Source: Planctomycetota bacterium (GTDB taxonomy: Bacteria > Planctomycetota > Phycisphaerae > WQYP01). Taken from it: a stretch of 7,919 nucleotides of DNA. The position numbers were made by a program, and so were the translations under genes. The DNA lies in NCBI GenBank assembly GCA_021780285.1, contig JAJXZA010000269.1:1-7919 (forward strand), written 5' to 3'. Below, piece after piece: positions 6,356 through 7,919 of this stretch (within the stretch, counting starts at the first letter, position 1; each line of letters opens with the position of its first letter). The notes beneath the pieces are model-generated. The model saw only the letters and a program-made list of their open reading frames with translations, was not told the DNA's origin and did not search any database.

Positions 6356-7396
6356 TTATTTGGTTTCCCAACACGCGGCCAAATGCCCTGAGTTCCCCTG
6401 CTTTGCCTCCAGTGGAGGCATCTGCACTTTGCATCGCTCTGTGGCCAACGGGCATCGTGGATGAAATGCACAACCGCTGGGCGGTTTGGCCGGACTTGGA
6501 ACCTCGCCTGCCAGAACAATGCGGCTATCAAGCTTGCGTGGTTCGGGTTTGGGCACGGCGGAAAGCAAGGCCTGGGTATAGGGATGTCGTGGATTTCGAC
6601 ATAGCTCCTTTGAGGGCGCTGTTTCTACAATGCGCCCAAGGTACATGACCGCAATCCGGTCTGAAAAGTGCTCAACAACAGCCAAGTTGTGGGCAATAAA
6701 TAAGTACGCCAATCCCAGTTCTGCCTGCAGGTCCTCCAAAAGGTTCAGTATTTGAGCCTGAATGGAAACATCCAAGGCAGATACCGGCTCATCGTATACT
6801 ATAAGGTCTGGCTTAAGCGCCAGTGCCCTCGCAATACCGATGCGCTGCCTCTGTCCTCCTGAAAACTCGTGTGGGTACCGCCCCGCCGCCGCAGCAGGAA
6901 GTCCGACTCGCTCCAAAAGTTTGCCGACCACATTCGGAGCTTGCCGTTTATCGGCAATGCCGTGTACCACCACCGGTTCGGCGATCATATCGCCAATATT
7001 CATCCGCGGATTAAGCGATCCGGCCGGGTCCTGAAAAATAATTTGGATATGACGCCGCAGTGGCCGAAGTTGGCTCTGCGACATGTGATACATGTCAACG
7101 CCCTTGAAGCTGACCTTTCCACTGATCTTGGCAGAGCCTTCCGGCAACAGACGCAAGATAGATCGGCCTGTGGTGGTTTTGCCGCAGCCCGACTCTCCAA
7201 CAAGCCCCAGGGTCTCCCCGCCGTTGACATAGAGCGATATATCCTCCACCGCTCTGACAACGCCCGTTGGATATCCAAAAAGAGTCCTGCCAATCGGAAA
7301 ATGCACGCTCAAATGATTGACACTCAGCAATGGTTCGGCATTTTGCTGGCTCGGAAATGTGCCCGCGGCACTGCAGCCCTGTTGACTTGTAATCAT
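6356..7396 (-). CDS. oppF: OppF/DppF-type ABC transporter ATP-binding protein
   Basis: This complete 346-residue ATPase powers an importer of the peptide/opine/nickel (Opp/Dpp) class at the inner side of the membrane. Motifs in order are Walker A GESGCGKTT (67-75), Q-loop FQDP (121-124), the preceding OppF-typical stretch RPLRRHIQIIFQDPAGSLNPR (ending about 131), ABC signature FSGGQRQR (178-185), Walker B LIVYDEP (198-204), D-loop SALD (206-209) and H-loop histidine H236. The residue after the H-loop histidine is Asn (IAHNLAV) where Asp is usual. The C-terminal Opp/Dpp extension contains HPYTQALL (271-278) and four cysteines (309, 315, 322, 342) in the pattern that binds an iron-sulfur cluster in some relatives. 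AAGGA five bases before the ATG supports the start. It lies 18 bases downstream of the OppD-type gene, so the two are translated from one mRNA. Peptide substrates are the default; some Opp-type systems import oligosaccharides, and the solute-binding and permease genes are outside the window. Confidence 0.95.
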   Translation of the reverse strand: MITSQQGCSAAGTFPSQQNAEPLLSVNHLSVHFPIGRTLFGYPTGVVRAVEDISLYVNGGETLGLVGESGCGKTTTGRSILRLLPEGSAKISGKVSFKGVDMYHMSQSQLRPLRRHIQIIFQDPAGSLNPRMNIGDMIAEPVVVHGIADKRQAPNVVGKLLERVGLPAAAAGRYPHEFSGGQRQRIGIARALALKPDLIVYDEPVSALDVSIQAQILNLLEDLQAELGLAYLFIAHNLAVVEHFSDRIAVMYLGRIVETAPSKELCRNPRHPYTQALLSAVPKPEPRKLDSRIVLAGEVPSPAKPPSGCAFHPRCPLATERCKVQMPPLEAKQGNSGHLAACWETK

Positions 7397-7401
7397 AATA
7401 A

Positions 7402-7406
7402 TCCTT
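7402..7406 (-). promoter_or_regulatory. Ribosome binding site of the OppF-type gene
   Basis: On the minus strand AAGGA stands five bases before the ATG at 7396-7394, inside the 18-base gap after the upstream gene's stop codon. It supports independent initiation within an operon. Confidence 0.65.
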
Positions 7407-7414
7407 GCAATTGC

Positions 7415-7919
7415 CTATACTGTCTGGTCCGGCACGGCAACCTTCCGACGAAAATTGCTGACCGGCGGCGATGTGCTTGCTGCGGCATAGCCTACAGCAT
7501 GATGGCTCGCCACCCAATGATTCGCTGCAACCTTCCGTAACTCCGGTAGAGCGGCATTGCATAAGGCCTTCTCGCTTTCGCTGCATACGGTGCAGCGATC
7601 CATAAAGCGGCAGCCATTGCTCCATGTATGCGGCTCTGGCACATTGCCGGGTATGGTAACAAGCCGCTCGTGCTCATGACCCAACCGCGGTACGCAGCTC
7701 AACAGTCCCTGCGTATAGGGGTGTAGTGGGTTGCCAAAGATTTCGTAAACATCCGCAAATTCAACAATTCTGCCGGCGTACATGATGGCCACAGTATCCG
7801 CGTTTTCCGCAACAATGCCCAAGTCGTGGGTAATAAGCACAATCGCCATGCCGGTGCTTTCTTTGAGTTCTTGCAGCAGTTCCAATATCTGCGCCTGAAT
7901 CGTTACATCCAACGCGGTG
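7415..7919 (-). CDS. oppD: OppD/DppD-type ABC transporter ATP-binding protein, 5' part outside window
   Basis: The last 167 codons of an ATPase partner to the OppF-type protein are visible; the frame stays open to the right edge, so Walker A, Q-loop, signature and Walker B lie beyond it. The visible part opens with the D-loop TALDVTIQAQIL, with Leu at 7910-7912 encoded by TTG, which is not a start. It continues with the H-loop VLITHDLGIVAENAD, VAIMYAGRIVE, the Opp/Dpp marker HPYTQGLLSCVPRL and the C-terminal segment IPGNVPEP...GCRFMDRC. The cysteine-rich tail reads GCRFMDRCTVC then ...LC, but the last conserved cysteine of the usual H-x-x-x-C ending is missing (HWVASHH). The protein ends at TAG 7415-7417, followed by the OppF-type gene. 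OppD and OppF form the heterodimeric motor of the importer. The choice of Opp rather than Dpp is by position and general likeness. Confidence 0.92.
   Translation of the reverse strand, partial: TALDVTIQAQILELLQELKESTGMAIVLITHDLGIVAENADTVAIMYAGRIVEFADVYEIFGNPLHPYTQGLLSCVPRLGHEHERLVTIPGNVPEPHTWSNGCRFMDRCTVCSESEKALCNAALPELRKVAANHWVASHHAVGYAAASTSPPVSNFRRKVAVPDQTV

Noticed and set aside
6869..7540. Plus-strand open frame of 223 codons
   Set aside because: It is antisense to the OppF- and OppD-type genes, whose motifs are unambiguous, and its translation resembles no protein family.

Overview
The window looks like chromosomal DNA from a moderately GC-rich, Gram-negative-type bacterium. The mix of genes is typical of environmental carbohydrate degraders: a lipoprotein glycoside hydrolase with a fused lectin domain, a MoxR-family AAA+ ATPase, and the alternative, non-canonical GlmU-like sugar nucleotidyltransferase. 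A member of the Planctomycetota (Phycisphaerae-like) or a neighbouring group would fit, but this is an inference from gene content and no marker gene confirms it. I saw no rRNA, tRNA, CRISPR array, insertion sequence or phage gene.

Layout: bases 1-59 are probably the 3' tail of a plus-strand gene. Bases 73-3006 (minus) encode a large lipoprotein with an N-terminal legume-type lectin domain followed by a complete GH92 alpha-mannosidase catalytic region. After a divergent intergenic gap of about 410 bases with a good sigma70-like promoter near its right end comes a MoxR ATPase (3418-4428, plus), followed by a candidate terminator hairpin. The usual MoxR partner genes (DUF58, von Willebrand factor A, TPR proteins) are absent. 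A gap of about 645 bases (4429-5073) precedes the nucleotidyltransferase/left-handed beta-helix protein (5074-6303, plus). That gap holds an ideal ribosome binding site in front of an 8-codon ORF and then a long stem-loop ending in a short T run, an arrangement that resembles a leader/attenuator. From the right edge, a minus-strand operon carries the 3' part of an OppD/DppD-type ATPase (7415-7919, cut by the window) and a complete OppF/DppF-type ATPase (6356-7396).

How they work together: the two ABC ATPases form one peptide-type (or possibly oligosaccharide) importer and are clearly co-transcribed. The other genes look like independent transcription units. GH92 would trim mannose-containing glycans at the cell surface or in the periplasm, the nucleotidyltransferase-like protein would act in activated-sugar (cell envelope precursor) metabolism, and MoxR is a chaperone-like ATPase. 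Nothing in the sequence ties the mannosidase to the other genes as a polysaccharide utilisation locus. The least explained and most interesting stretch is 4640-4960.
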